In this document: positions 51,524-60,564 of the stretch, piece by piece
Numbering within the stretch: the first letter of the stretch is position 1
Layout: each line of letters starts with the position of its first letter
From: Dasania phycosphaerae
GTDB lineage: Bacteria > Pseudomonadota > Gammaproteobacteria > Pseudomonadales > Dasaniaceae
NCBI RefSeq assembly: GCF_026891035.1
Contig: NZ_JAPTGG010000016.1
Span: 1-64,000 of the forward strand
Reading direction: 5' to 3'
DNA length: 64,000 nucleotides
Translations under genes and position numbers: made by a program
The notes under the pieces: generated by a model
What the model was told of the DNA's origin: nothing
Databases searched by the model: none
The model's input: only the letters and a program-made list of their open reading frames with translations

Positions 51524-51982
51524 ATGCAAATCGAAACCTTAAAAGATGTGCTGCACTGGACTAAGGACTTTCACCAACACCTCAGTCGGTGCCTGACCCA
51601 CTGTGCTGACAAAAACACTGATGAGAGGGCCAGAATGATATTGGCGTATCTCTCCGAGCAAGAGAAAAGTCTTACCAAGGTCGTCAATAGCTTTGAAACT
51701 TCAGGCGATGAACACGCCCTGAACACCTGGTGTTACGAATATGTCAACAAGCAGCCCATTGTTCAACACGTGCACTGCGATGCGCCATTCTCCAACCTTG
51801 ATGCTACACAAATTATGGAAGTGATTGTCGATCAGCACCAGCAGGTGATAGAGCTGTATCGCTACCTCGCCTCGCGGGCGGATATTCCCTCTACTCAGGA
51901 AATGCTAGCGTCACTCCTATCGCTGGAAGAGCATGAAATGATGCGCATGGTGCATTCAGCCAACCGATTTAGGGATATGTAG
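51524..51982 (+). CDS. Ferritin/rubrerythrin-like helical protein of unknown function
   Basis: 152 residues, all helical, soluble. Features: TKDFHQHLSRCLTHCADKN, a central HVHCDAPFSNLDATQI and a C-terminal LSLEEHEMMRMVHSANRFRDM with an ExxH-like site. The helix pattern recalls the ferritin-like fold, but the full four-helix iron site was not traced. GGAGG lies before the ATG. Intact, without an obvious partner. Confidence 0.55.
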   Translation: MQIETLKDVLHWTKDFHQHLSRCLTHCADKNTDERARMILAYLSEQEKSLTKVVNSFETSGDEHALNTWCYEYVNKQPIVQHVHCDAPFSNLDATQIMEVIVDQHQQVIELYRYLASRADIPSTQEMLASLLSLEEHEMMRMVHSANRFRDM

Positions 51983-52038
51983 AAAAGCAGTTTTTGAATG
52001 TAGATCCCAGTAATAGATACAGAAATAAGGAGAGAACG

Positions 52039-52293
52039 ATGAAAATTCATGCAATAAAGTTTGGCATGGCCAGCTCGATTAGCGCCTTAGTCTTATGGAT
52101 CATTTGCAGTGTGCTGGTTGTGTTAATGCCATCCATAATGCTTTCTATGTCTGGCGATATGTTGCATATGCAATTGAATGACATGGGCTGGCATTTAACA
52201 TTTATGGGCGTCGTAAAGGGTTTGCTTTCTTGGTCAGTTATGGCAGGGGTAACCGGATGGATGCTAGCAGCTATTTACAATCGCTTGCAGTAA
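52039..52293 (+). CDS. DUF5676-like small membrane protein
   Basis: 84 residues from the ATG at 52039 (AAGGAGAG upstream); the longer frame from 51994 has no site. Two membrane helices (about 13-36 and 56-80) around MLHMQLNDMGWHLTF. This matches DUF5676, a small membrane family that recurs in copper-resistance islands. Function unknown. Confidence 0.75.
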   Translation: MKIHAIKFGMASSISALVLWIICSVLVVLMPSIMLSMSGDMLHMQLNDMGWHLTFMGVVKGLLSWSVMAGVTGWMLAAIYNRLQ

Positions 52294-52647
52294 TCAAGAA
52301 TTTGTAGCGAATGACCAACGTTCATTTCTAAGACACTGTCCTGTTGGTGCTGAATCCTAGCAGTTCATCCATCAAGTGGGGTGTGCACAACTCAGCAGTA
52401 CCATCGGGTGCCGGATCAATAGAAGCAATTACTGCTTGCTAACGCTATGGTAAGACAGTGGAAATCGCTGAATCTCGATATTGACAGCTACATTTCCGCG
52501 ACTACGCAACTGGGTAGTGGCTGTTCCATTGCTGCTATTTAATGTGTTAGAAGCGCTTTATTGGACTTGAGGATGTATAGCCAAACTATCGACCTGTTTG
52601 GATAGTTATTGAATCACAATAATTATATTTAAAGTGGAGTAAAACTT
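52294..52647. other. Gene-free stretch before the permease gene
   Basis: About 350 bases with no supported gene. One frame reads a short hydrophobic stretch (NWVVAVPLLLFNVLEALYW, near 52500-52560) that could be a scrap of a membrane protein. A GGAGT site at the end serves the permease start. Confidence 0.35.
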
Positions 52648-53967
52648 ATGGAACATGATCACGAAAAGTTCAAAAAGGGATCAATCTCCCTGATAGGAGC
52701 AACCGCCATGGGTACCGGCGTGATGATCGGTGCTGGAATCTTTGCGCTTACTGGTCAGGTTGCTCAACTGGCTGGGCCCTTGTTTCCGTTTGCGTTTATC
52801 GTTGGTGCCATAATTACAGGGTTTAGTGCTTACAGTTATATAAAAATGTCGAATGCATGGCCATCATCTGGCGGCATCGCGATGATACTACAAAAGGCCT
52901 ATGGTTCAGGAGCGATTGCGGCTGGGGCGGCATTGTTGATGGCGCTTTCTATGGTGATTTCTGAGAGCCTGGTTGCAAGGACTTTTGCGACTTATGTATT
53001 ACTTCCTTTCGATATTGTTAGCGGCCCCTTAGTGCCCATTTTGGCAGTTGCTGTGATTGTTTTTGCGTTCATTGTCAATCTGTCTGGTAATCGATCCGTA
53101 GGGATTTTTTCTATAATAATGGCTGTAGTCAAAATTGGTGGCATTGCACTATTTGGTATCGCTGCACTTTGGTCAAGTGGCTTTCAATTTGTCGCACAAG
53201 GGGACGGGTTGACCGAGTTTAGGGTGACTGGTTTTGTTGCATCAGTGGCTTTCACTATTTTGGCATTTAAGGGTTTTACTACAATTACAAACAGCGGTTC
53301 AGAGATTACAGATCCGCATCGTAATGTCGGCCGCGCAATTATGACTTCAATATTGATCTGCGTTATTGTTTATTTACTGGTGGCATTTGCAGTCGGCTCA
53401 AGCCTTTCTATTGAAGAAATTGTTGCGGCTAAAGATTATTCATTAGCGGAAGCCGCTGAGCCAGCTCTTGGGCGCTTCGGTTTCTATTTAACAGTGATAC
53501 TAGCGGCAATTGCTACCGCTTCTGGTGTCTTGGCAAGCGTATTTGCTGTTTCTAGAATGTTAGCAATGTTAACTGATATGAAGATGATTCCACACAGTCA
53601 TTTTGGCATGTCAGGATCCATCCGAAAACATACGCTGGTTTATACGGTTGTCATTGCATCATTGCTGGCAATTTTTTTCGATATTGGAAGAATCGCTTCG
53701 CTGGGTGCATTTTTCTATCTTGTTATGGATATGGCTGTGCATTGGGGTGTGTATCGTTATATGAGAGTAGAAGTTGGCGCTGCAGCGCCAGTATTATTAC
53801 TGGCATTGTTTTTTGATGCATTCGTACTGGTTGCCTTTACGGCTATTAAACTAAAAACTGATCCTATGATTGTGATTTATGCGATTGTTGCTATTGCTGC
53901 TGTTTTTGTATTTGAACGTAGCTACATGACTAGTTGGATTGGTGAAAAAACAAATCATACACATTGA
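52648..53967 (+). CDS. APC-family amino acid/polyamine permease
   Basis: 439 residues with about twelve membrane helices. The first helix motif is LIGATAMGTGVMIGAGIFALTG, the APC GxGI-type substrate site; helix 6 area is FTILAFKGFTTITNSGSEI. It should import or exchange an amino acid or similar solute by proton coupling. Substrate unknown. Charged His-rich N-terminus MEHDHEK and C-terminus NHTH. It is intact. Confidence 0.85.
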   Translation: MEHDHEKFKKGSISLIGATAMGTGVMIGAGIFALTGQVAQLAGPLFPFAFIVGAIITGFSAYSYIKMSNAWPSSGGIAMILQKAYGSGAIAAGAALLMALSMVISESLVARTFATYVLLPFDIVSGPLVPILAVAVIVFAFIVNLSGNRSVGIFSIIMAVVKIGGIALFGIAALWSSGFQFVAQGDGLTEFRVTGFVASVAFTILAFKGFTTITNSGSEITDPHRNVGRAIMTSILICVIVYLLVAFAVGSSLSIEEIVAAKDYSLAEAAEPALGRFGFYLTVILAAIATASGVLASVFAVSRMLAMLTDMKMIPHSHFGMSGSIRKHTLVYTVVIASLLAIFFDIGRIASLGAFFYLVMDMAVHWGVYRYMRVEVGAAAPVLLLALFFDAFVLVAFTAIKLKTDPMIVIYAIVAIAAVFVFERSYMTSWIGEKTNHTH

Positions 53968-54176
53968 TGTATAGGATTTTAAAAACATTTTAATATCGAA
54001 CTGTTAAAAACATTTAACGATTAAAAATTTCAGTATAACAAGTTGTGAAGTCAGTATGCTCGCGCTCGATAGCAAGGCCAACTACTTCCGGATTGTCACC
54101 AGCGAATGGCAGTGGCTCTCGGTCGAACGCTGTTGTGGTGATGTAACAACTTAACAGATCTGAGTAGAGGTGTAAG

Positions 54177-54764
54177 ATGAATGAAGTAAAGGTAAATGAA
54201 CCTCGTCGGCGTTTTTTGACCGCCGCGACGTCCTTTGTCGCCGGCGCAGGTGTGGTGGGAGTCGCGACGCCTTTTATTAAATCGTGGAATCCTAGTGCGA
54301 AGGCAAAGGCTGTTGGTGCTCCAGTGCAGGTCGATCCCAGTAAAATTGAACCCGGCTCCATGATTACAGTGGCATGGCAGGGTAAACCCGTGTGGATACT
54401 CAGGCGCACTACCACCAACATGGAAAATTTAGATCAGAATGAGCATCGTGAAAAATTACGCGACCCGGATTCCGAGAATAACAAACAGCCAGAGTATGCG
54501 AAAAATGGTTATAGAAGTATCAAAGAAGATATTTTTGTGGCGGTTGGTGTTTGCACGCACTTGGGTTGTGTACCGAATTATGAGCCGGATGGCAGACTTG
54601 ATGTTGAACACGCATTGTAATTCTGTCCCTGCCATGGATCGAAGTTTGATTTGGCAGGCAGGGTCTTTAAAAACGTGCCAGCGCCGACGAACCTTATTAT
54701 TCCCCCACATCAATATCTCGATCACGACCTATTGGAAATTGGTTCTGATGCAACGACGAGTTGA
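54177..54764 (+). pseudogene. petA: Rieske iron-sulfur protein gene with an in-frame stop
   Basis: The frame begins with a Tat-type signal, PRRRFLTAATSFVAGAG, and runs 147 residues to GVCTHLGCVPNYEPDG and HAL, then TAA (54618-54620). The next codons in the same frame continue as FCPCHGSKFDLAGRVF through to a stop at 54762-54764. Both halves of the Rieske cluster box (CTHLGC and CPCHGS) are thus present but split by one nonsense codon. The product would lack the second Cys-His pair. A sequencing error or read-through would restore it. No cytochrome b or c1 genes are nearby. Confidence 0.8.
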
Positions 54765-54817
54765 TGTATTCCTGACAATAATTACGCTAATGAAGAACAC
54801 TAGAAAAGGATATAGCC

Positions 54818-55795
54818 ATGAATAAGTCTAACCCATCTTTACAGGATTTACCCGTTACGCAACGTCAAATTACGTTGGGCGCGGTTATAGCGATTGTCGT
54901 TTATTTGGGCTTCAGCAGTTATTACACGGTTTCAGCGGAGTCCGTCGGCGTCGTCCAGCGCTTCGGTCATTATCACGAAGTTGTCAATCCGGGACTCCAT
55001 TTCAAAATTCCCTTTGGGGTGGATTCCGTAACACAGCTCCCAATAAAGAGACAATTAAAAGAAGAGTTTGGGTTTGGCACGCCTGGTGCAACTTTCAGCC
55101 GACAAATGTCATCGTCCAATGAATGGGCTCTTGAAACCACGATGGTGACTGGGGACCTTAATACGGCGCAGGTGGAATGGGTGATTCAGTTCAGGATTGA
55201 AAACGCGTTCGACTTTTTATTCAAAGTTCGTGACCCCGGCGATGCGCTGCGAGACATTTCAGAATCAGTGATGCGCGAAGTCATTGGCGATCGCACAGTT
55301 GATGAAGTTATTACCATCGGTCGCCAAGATATTGAGGCTGGCGCCCAGATCAAAATGCAGGAGGTTGTCAACCTCTACGAAATGGGCTTGCGCATCGATC
55401 AGGTTCAATTGAAAAACGTCAACCCTCCGAAACCTGTTCAGTCATCCTTCGATGAAGTGAATCAGGCGCAACAAGAACGAGAGCGGATGATCAACGTTGC
55501 GCGTGGCGAGTACAACAAGGCCGTGCCTTTTGCAAGAGGCACGGCCAACCAAACCATTAAATCGGCGGAAGGATATGCCATACAGCGCGTCAACCAGGCG
55601 GAAGGGGATTCAGCGAAATTCACTGCATTGCTTCGCGAATACAGTAAATCACCAGAAGTCACTGAACGTCGCCTCTATTTGGAAACCATGGCAGAAGTTT
55701 TGCCGAGAGTGAAGAACAAAATTGTACTCAATGAAAAAGCGGCATCCATATTGCCGTTATTGCAACTCAATACCATAAAAGGAAATGAAAAATGA
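54818..55795 (+). CDS. hflK: HflK, SPFH-domain membrane protein
   Basis: 325 residues. One N-terminal membrane helix (about 22-42), then the SPFH/band-7 domain: SAESVGVVQRFGHYHEVVNPGLHFKIPFG and EWVIQFRIENAFDFLF. A helical tail follows (YNKAVPFARGTANQTIKSAEG). With HflC it forms the ring complex around FtsH in the inner membrane. It overlaps hflC by four bases. A damaged ftsH fragment at 57279 suggests the locus once also carried FtsH. Confidence 0.88.
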   Translation: MNKSNPSLQDLPVTQRQITLGAVIAIVVYLGFSSYYTVSAESVGVVQRFGHYHEVVNPGLHFKIPFGVDSVTQLPIKRQLKEEFGFGTPGATFSRQMSSSNEWALETTMVTGDLNTAQVEWVIQFRIENAFDFLFKVRDPGDALRDISESVMREVIGDRTVDEVITIGRQDIEAGAQIKMQEVVNLYEMGLRIDQVQLKNVNPPKPVQSSFDEVNQAQQERERMINVARGEYNKAVPFARGTANQTIKSAEGYAIQRVNQAEGDSAKFTALLREYSKSPEVTERRLYLETMAEVLPRVKNKIVLNEKAASILPLLQLNTIKGNEK

Positions 55796-56739
55796 ACAAG
55801 TTAGGGTATTTGGCTATCGCTATATTTTTCCCTCTTCTCATTGTGGGCAATGAAATGCTGTTTCGTGTCGATGAAACGGAACAGGTGATCATCACGCAAT
55901 TTGGTAAGCCTGTTGGCGATATTATTACTGAATCTGGTTTGAAGATAAAAGTACCTTTTATTCAAAAGCTCAATCGCATTGAAAAACGTATTTTACTATG
56001 GGATGGCGCCGCCAATGATATGCCAACAAAGGATAAGCTTTATATCACGGTTGATACTTTTGGGCGTTGGAGGATCAAGGATCCCCTCCAGTATTTTTTA
56101 AGGCTGCGGGATGAGCGTAGTGCTCAGTCACGGCTGGAAGATATTCTGGGTAGCGAAACGCGCAATGCGGTTGCCAAACATGAGCTGATCGAAATTATTA
56201 GAACAACGAAGGACCGACAGCCTGCTGTCGATCCATTATTGAGGGAAGTGGATATTGGTAAGCTACTGCCTATACAGCGTGGTCGACGTCAAGTGGAGGA
56301 CGATATTTTGACTGCTGCCTCAGGTAAATTGGCTGAATTTGGTATAGAGCTATTGGATATTCGTTTTAAACGTATTAATTACAATGAAAGTGTTCGTCAA
56401 AAAATCTATGCGCGTATGATCAGTGAACGTCAACAAATTGCTGAGAGATTTCGGTCTGAGGGCGCCGGCGAGGCAGCCAAGATCATCGGTAATAAGGAAA
56501 AAGAACTTCTACAAATCGAATCAGAAGCCTACCGTAAAATTCAGGCGATACAAGGGGTGGCGGATGCCAAAGCGACCGAAATCTACGCGGCTGCCTATAA
56601 TCAATCCCCAGAGTCAAGACACCTGTATGGGTTTGTCAAGACACTCGAAATGTATAAGCGCGTCATTGATCCTAATACGACCATGGTGTTAACCACTGAT
56701 AGTGATATCTATGGCTTATTAAATGGCATTAACCGGTAA
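55792..56739 (+). CDS. hflC: HflC, SPFH-domain membrane protein
   Basis: 315 residues. N-terminal helix (about 4-22), SPFH domain with VDETEQVIITQFGKPVGDI and YITVDTFGRWRIKDPLQYFLRL, then a long coiled-coil tail (ERFRSEGAGEAAKIIGNKEKEL) and the C-terminal KTLEMYKRVIDPNTTMVLT. It pairs with HflK to regulate FtsH proteolysis. Both appear intact. As duplicates in a mobile metal region they are likely a stress-tolerance cargo rather than the housekeeping copy. Confidence 0.88.
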   Translation: MNKLGYLAIAIFFPLLIVGNEMLFRVDETEQVIITQFGKPVGDIITESGLKIKVPFIQKLNRIEKRILLWDGAANDMPTKDKLYITVDTFGRWRIKDPLQYFLRLRDERSAQSRLEDILGSETRNAVAKHELIEIIRTTKDRQPAVDPLLREVDIGKLLPIQRGRRQVEDDILTAASGKLAEFGIELLDIRFKRINYNESVRQKIYARMISERQQIAERFRSEGAGEAAKIIGNKEKELLQIESEAYRKIQAIQGVADAKATEIYAAAYNQSPESRHLYGFVKTLEMYKRVIDPNTTMVLTTDSDIYGLLNGINR

Positions 56740-56758
56740 ATTTATTTCAGGAGTTCCC

Positions 56759-57255
56759 ATGAGCAAGATCGTATTCACGTTACATTGTCCGGTGTGTCAG
56801 ATGACAAACATCAACAGTGACCTGTTATTGAGCTATCAGGGTGTGGAGCACTACTTTTGTTCATTCCAGTGTCTCGAACGCTTCCAATCCCACCCTCATT
56901 TGTATGTTGGTGATCCGCAACACGGATTATCAGCCAAACAAAAAAATCAGGTGGTGTTGAAGAAGCGTCGGATTCGCCTTAATGAAGTAATTAGCATTGA
57001 TATCAAAAAGGTATTGGAAAAATCGTTGCTGGCGTTGATGGGGTAAGAGAAGTTGTCTTTGACCAGCAGGATGTGTTCGTGACCTATGACCTGCTGGAAG
57101 TCTCGCTGGAATCGATTGAAAAAACCATCGAAGATAGGGCGGTCTCCTTACGAGGAGCGGTGTTGGAAAATATCAAGCGCGGCCTGATCCATTTCAGTGA
57201 AGACTGCGAAATCGATAATCTAACGCATCTGACCAAAGACAGTGATAGGCGCTAA
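56759..57255 (+). pseudogene. YHS-like protein fused to an HMA-like tail, frameshifted
   Basis: The first frame, from the ATG at 56759 (CAGGAG upstream), gives 95 residues: LHCPVCQMTNINSD and YFCSFQCLERFQ, a YHS-type CxxC...CxxxC metal site. It ends in KSLLALMG. In the next frame the DNA continues as KIVAGVDGVREVVFDQQDVF and LESIEKTIEDRAVSL, an HMA-like fold. Joining them needs one extra A in the run AAAAA at 57005-57009. A deletion, a sequencing error or ribosomal frameshifting would explain it. The gene lies next to hflC. Confidence 0.6.
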
Positions 57256-57278
57256 AAATGGGAGCTGATGACGAAAGG

Positions 57279-57445
57279 ATGAATAAAAAATAACAGTTGG
57301 ACCTAGTTTATCTGTTTGTGGCGCTGTGGAGGGGCTTATTTTTCAGGGCTTTTTGGGTCACACCGCGAGTCAGGAAGAACTGAGTTACAGCGAGTTCGAG
57401 CGTTACCTGCAGCAGGGCTGGTTGAAGTATTTGGTGGTCGATCAA
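57279..57445 (+). pseudogene. ftsH: N-terminal remnant of ftsH
   Basis: From the ATG at 57279 the frame reads MNKK, then a TAA stop, then LDLVYLFVALW; after a frameshift it continues QGFLGHTASQEELSYSEFER and YLQQGWLKYLVVDQ. This is the FtsH N-terminal membrane helix and periplasmic domain (YSEFexxL). No ATPase part follows: it is cut at about 57445, where a GAPDH fragment begins. It follows hflKC, the natural FtsH partners. Confidence 0.6.
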
Positions 57446-57714
57446 CCAACATTACCCTACGCCTACAAAATTCGGTCATCGTCGATGACATTAATCAGAC
57501 CTTATCCGATGCCTGCGAAAAAACATTTATGGGTGTGATGGATTTCACCCTACAGGAGTGGGTGAGCAGCGATATTATTGGCAATCCATATTCCGCCATC
57601 ATCGATGGGTTGTCCACACGGGGCATTGGCGACCGAACGGTCAAGTTGCAAGTCTGGTACGACAACGAATACGGCTACGCTTGTCTATTGCTGGACTTGC
57701 TTAAAAATTGGTGA
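57446..57714 (+). pseudogene. C-terminal remnant of glyceraldehyde-3-phosphate dehydrogenase
   Basis: In one open frame: NITLRLQNSVIVDDINQTL, FMGVMDFTLQEWVSSDIIGNP and VKLQVWYDNEYGYACLLLDLL. WYDNE(W/Y)GY and VSSD...IxD are the C-terminal signatures of GAPDH. The NAD domain and catalytic Cys are missing. It is joined directly to the ftsH scrap, so one deletion likely removed most of both genes. Confidence 0.75.
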
Positions 57715-57877
57715 TTGTCGAGTAGGAAGAAGGTTGATCTGTTCCGGTAATAGTCCGCTTTTTTGTGAGAAGTTTGAGTTATCAGGACAATAACTACAGA
57801 TTTTTTGCAGTGTTGTGGTTTGCCAAAGAGTTGGATTTATAAAACATCTAAAATTTTAGATAAAGCAGAGGTTTACT

Positions 57878-58537
57878 ATGGAACAACATATTGCACACTC
57901 AGGTGCCTGGGCCCTTGCGATACTAATGATCGTCGGTATTTCCTGGTTTTTATATCACTATCTGGCTCCGAAAACCTGGCGCGAATGGGCCAGCGCTGGT
58001 GTAGTGCAGGCTTTTATCATCGCGTTATATGCTGAGATGTATGGGTTTCCACTAACCATCTATTTACTTTCCCGGTTCTTCGGTCTTGATCGAGGTGACT
58101 TGAATGCGAGCCTGTGGTCCACCTTATTGGGCATAGGAGAGGCGGGGATGATGATTTCCATGCTGCTTGGCTATGCCCTAGTTTTGCTAGGTGTTGGTAT
58201 TTTCTTTCAGGGCTGGCGTCAGGTACATCGTGCTCGTCAGCAGGAGGGCCTGGTGACAGATGGTTTGTATCGCTTGGTTAGGCATCCTCAGTATACAGGC
58301 CTTTTTATCGCGTTGTTTGGAGAGGGAGTTGTGCATTGGCCAACACTATTTTCCGTAGGGCTTTTTCCCGTGATTGCTTTCGCTTATGTGATGCTGGCTA
58401 GAAGGGAAGAGCAACATGTACTGGAAGAATTTTGGGATGAGTATCGCGCCTATCAGCAGCGTGTCCCGATGTTTGTTCCGCGAAGGGAGCAATGGCGCGA
58501 ATTTGTCAGTAGTTCTAGTTTGAATTCTGATGATTAA
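57878..58537 (+). CDS. ICMT-like membrane methyltransferase (second copy)
   Basis: 219 residues, about five membrane helices. LYRLVRHPQYTGLFIALFG and MLARREEQHVLEEFWDEYRAY form the ICMT/PEMT S-adenosylmethionine site. It shares the EMYGFPLTIYLLS stretch and general layout with the copy at 46113-46763 but is clearly diverged, so the two are distinct paralogues. GAGGT lies before the ATG. Intact; substrate unknown. Confidence 0.82.
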   Translation: MEQHIAHSGAWALAILMIVGISWFLYHYLAPKTWREWASAGVVQAFIIALYAEMYGFPLTIYLLSRFFGLDRGDLNASLWSTLLGIGEAGMMISMLLGYALVLLGVGIFFQGWRQVHRARQQEGLVTDGLYRLVRHPQYTGLFIALFGEGVVHWPTLFSVGLFPVIAFAYVMLARREEQHVLEEFWDEYRAYQQRVPMFVPRREQWREFVSSSSLNSDD

Positions 58538-58848
58538 CCTTTGATAACTTTCGTATTGACTTAATGAGTAATAAGCGATATTGGGTTGTAATTGCTACTA
58601 TAGATGGACAATGCCCCGACGCGGTTCTTTGTCGATGGGCATTCTCGCGACGATTGGCGTTCGTTGAGTTTTCACGATATAGCTAATATTAAACCTCCAT
58701 TGAACGCAAAGAATAACTCGGAAGTTGAATGCGATTCAGATCGTGCTGTTGAAGCTAATCTCGAAAAAAATAGTATAGTGGAATACTTTAATCGAATAAA
58801 ATATGCGTAAATCTATTGTGGTATTTAGAAAATAATTCAGTTATTTGA
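58538..58848. other. Stretch with only a doubtful short frame
   Basis: The frame 58604-58810 (68 residues, MDNAPTRFFVDGHSRDDW) has no recognisable family, and no good ribosome site was seen. It could be a small gene or a scrap. Nothing else was found in these 310 bases. Confidence 0.3.
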
Positions 58849-59336
58849 TCAATGAACATGCACTATCTTCCATTCGTCTGAAACTTTCTGAAGTACTAAT
58901 GTTTCCAAGCTGAACGTATTGATATCATTATCTTTGTATTTGCCATGAACGTTTGTACGCGCCACTGAATAGGCTGCGTTGCCGACCATCTTGACATGAT
59001 ACTCGATGGTAGACATATTCATTGACTTAAGAAACGCCATATCGACTAGCATGTGATCACGTGCGTATTCTTCGGCCGACCGCTCAACACCTTTACCTTC
59101 GTAGATCCGATATCCTCGGCCAGTAGCTAGCGGACTGTTTCAGTATCACAGCTGCGCAGTGCATTCTGAAATCGGATTGCTACTTTGGCCGCATCACTGT
59201 CAAAACCTGAGAACACTGCTTCCTGCGTAAGATTGACAGAGTCAGCCAGTAAAGGCGAATGCCCTATCACCATAGAAAAAATAATAATACCAAGACGAAC
59301 AATCAGATCATTCATTTTTACAGAATTTAATTTCAA
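58849..59336 (-). pseudogene. NTF2/SnoaL-like (DUF4440-type) gene with stop and frameshift
   Basis: The minus-strand start gives a signal peptide (about 1-32, ending LLADS) and AAKVAIRFQNALRSCDTETVR, then TAG (59127-59129). Beyond it the sequence reads LLAED, then after a one-base loss near 59108 RIYEGKGVERSAEEYARDHM and on to TLVLQKVSDEWKIVHVH. The conserved NTF2-like pattern (LxxGDxxxVxxLLAEDVxIYEGG) fits only if both lesions are repaired. So one nonsense and one deletion destroy a periplasmic NTF2-like protein. Confidence 0.7.
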
Positions 59337-59506
59337 TATAGTAATAGATAAACCTCCTGGGTTAGCTTATTGTTGAATGAGATAAGTGATCTTACAAAGA
59401 ACGTGCCTGTGGCGGTGAAGAGGGTGGTTTATCGCCCATTGTCTATCTAATTAAATTTAATAATTATGCGTTGTTTTGTTACTTCAGCAGTCCCCAACAT
59501 AAGCAC

Positions 59507-59872
59507 TTATTGATTAAGTAGTGAGTCGGTTTGCTTTAACGTTTTTTTAAGCTGTGCCAATGTGTCATTAATACTTTCCATGTAGTCGAATTTATATTTA
59601 CTCATTTTTTCCTTGATGTGAGGGTAGTCGCTCGCCATCAGGTTTCTTAGTGTGATAATTTTACTCTCCATGACACGGATCTGGTTTCGTAGATTTTCAA
59701 ATTTTTGTGCCTCAGTTTGTGAGTTCTCGAATTCCAACTGTCGAGCAGAAATTGTCTGGTCGTTTTTTTGAATGTCATTAACAGGATCATGTGAAGAATG
59801 AGCTATAGCGATAGCAGGTGTAAGGATGAGTGCCACCAGAAAAGGCTTTAGTGTGCTACTTAATGCCGTCAT
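59507..59872 (-). CDS. Periplasmic coiled-coil protein of unknown function
   Basis: 121 residues with a signal peptide (about 1-24, ending AIAHSS). The mature part is a long helix/coiled coil (about 40-118: ENLRNQIRVMESKIITLRNLM, DTLAQLKKTLKQTDSLL). No metal-binding motif except a short His stretch after the signal. Family not recognised. It lies on the same strand as the copAB genes downstream of the cytochrome. Confidence 0.6.
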   Translation of the reverse strand: MTALSSTLKPFLVALILTPAIAIAHSSHDPVNDIQKNDQTISARQLEFENSQTEAQKFENLRNQIRVMESKIITLRNLMASDYPHIKEKMSKYKFDYMESINDTLAQLKKTLKQTDSLLNQ

Positions 59873-59982
59873 GTCTATCTCTTTTGTTATGTGGTTGATT
59901 AAAATTCGAAAACGCAGGTAAGGCTAGCGCTTCGTTCAGCATTGAATGCTTGTGTTTAATTTTTTAATAATTACATCTGGCA

Positions 59983-60546
59983 TCAATGCTTATGTCCGCC
60001 TGAATCGTTACCTCGCGCAGTGAGTATCTGATACTGTGCAGGCGAAAGATCCGGTAAACGATTGAGGAAAGCCACCATATCCCAAATACGTTCATCATCA
60101 TGGCCTGGGGCCCAAGCCGGCATGCCGGAGGCTTTGACACCGTGCTTAATAATCCAGAACTGGCGCTGTTGAGCGTATTGCTCTTCATCATGATTGCTAT
60201 GGCCATGCTCATTCCCATTCAAAGTTAGGTTGGGTGGTGTAGGATAAAGGCCCAGAGTGAAATCGCTTTGTGTTTTTCCTGGTTTCAGATGACAGCCAGC
60301 GCACATGTCGTTGTAATCGGCGCCGCCGGCTAGCAAGCGACTTGACGAACTGATATCGCTAGGCACGTTAATGTCACTGGCTGCGCGCGCAATAGATCGT
60401 TCGCGCAGCGTTTCCAGTAACCAGTACGTCAATTTGTTGTGCCGTGTATCCGCACCCATAGGGTAAAGACCGGAGTAAATAAATACGCCTCCACCCAGCA
60501 GGATAAAGACACCTATAACTGCTAGGCTTTTTAAGTAAATTTTCAT
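59983..60546 (-). CDS. Monohaem cytochrome c
   Basis: 187 residues with an N-terminal anchor or signal helix (about 8-28). A single CAGCH (82-86) in YNDMCAGCHLKPGK; the distal part has GVKASGMPAWAPGHDDERIWDMVAFLNRLP, where the Met is a likely axial ligand. Cytochrome c family (cbb3-type fold). Ends His-rich (GGHKH). It is in a minus-strand run with the copper genes. Confidence 0.85.
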   Translation of the reverse strand: MKIYLKSLAVIGVFILLGGGVFIYSGLYPMGADTRHNKLTYWLLETLRERSIARAASDINVPSDISSSSRLLAGGADYNDMCAGCHLKPGKTQSDFTLGLYPTPPNLTLNGNEHGHSNHDEEQYAQQRQFWIIKHGVKASGMPAWAPGHDDERIWDMVAFLNRLPDLSPAQYQILTARGNDSGGHKH

Positions 60547-60564
60547 ATTACCCCCAGTCAGAGA

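Noticed and set aside
54058..54156. Short frame MLALDSKANYF and following codons
   Set aside because: Only about 32 residues, no family recognised; may be another scrap, but the evidence is too thin to list.
54014..54421. 135-residue minus-strand frame
   Set aside because: Antisense shadow of the Rieske gene, which has clear signature motifs.
57005..57012. Programmed -1 frameshift as the firm explanation for the split YHS gene
   Set aside because: The site is C-AAA-AAG rather than the strong A-AAA-AAG and no clear stimulating stem was seen; a simple deletion is more likely.
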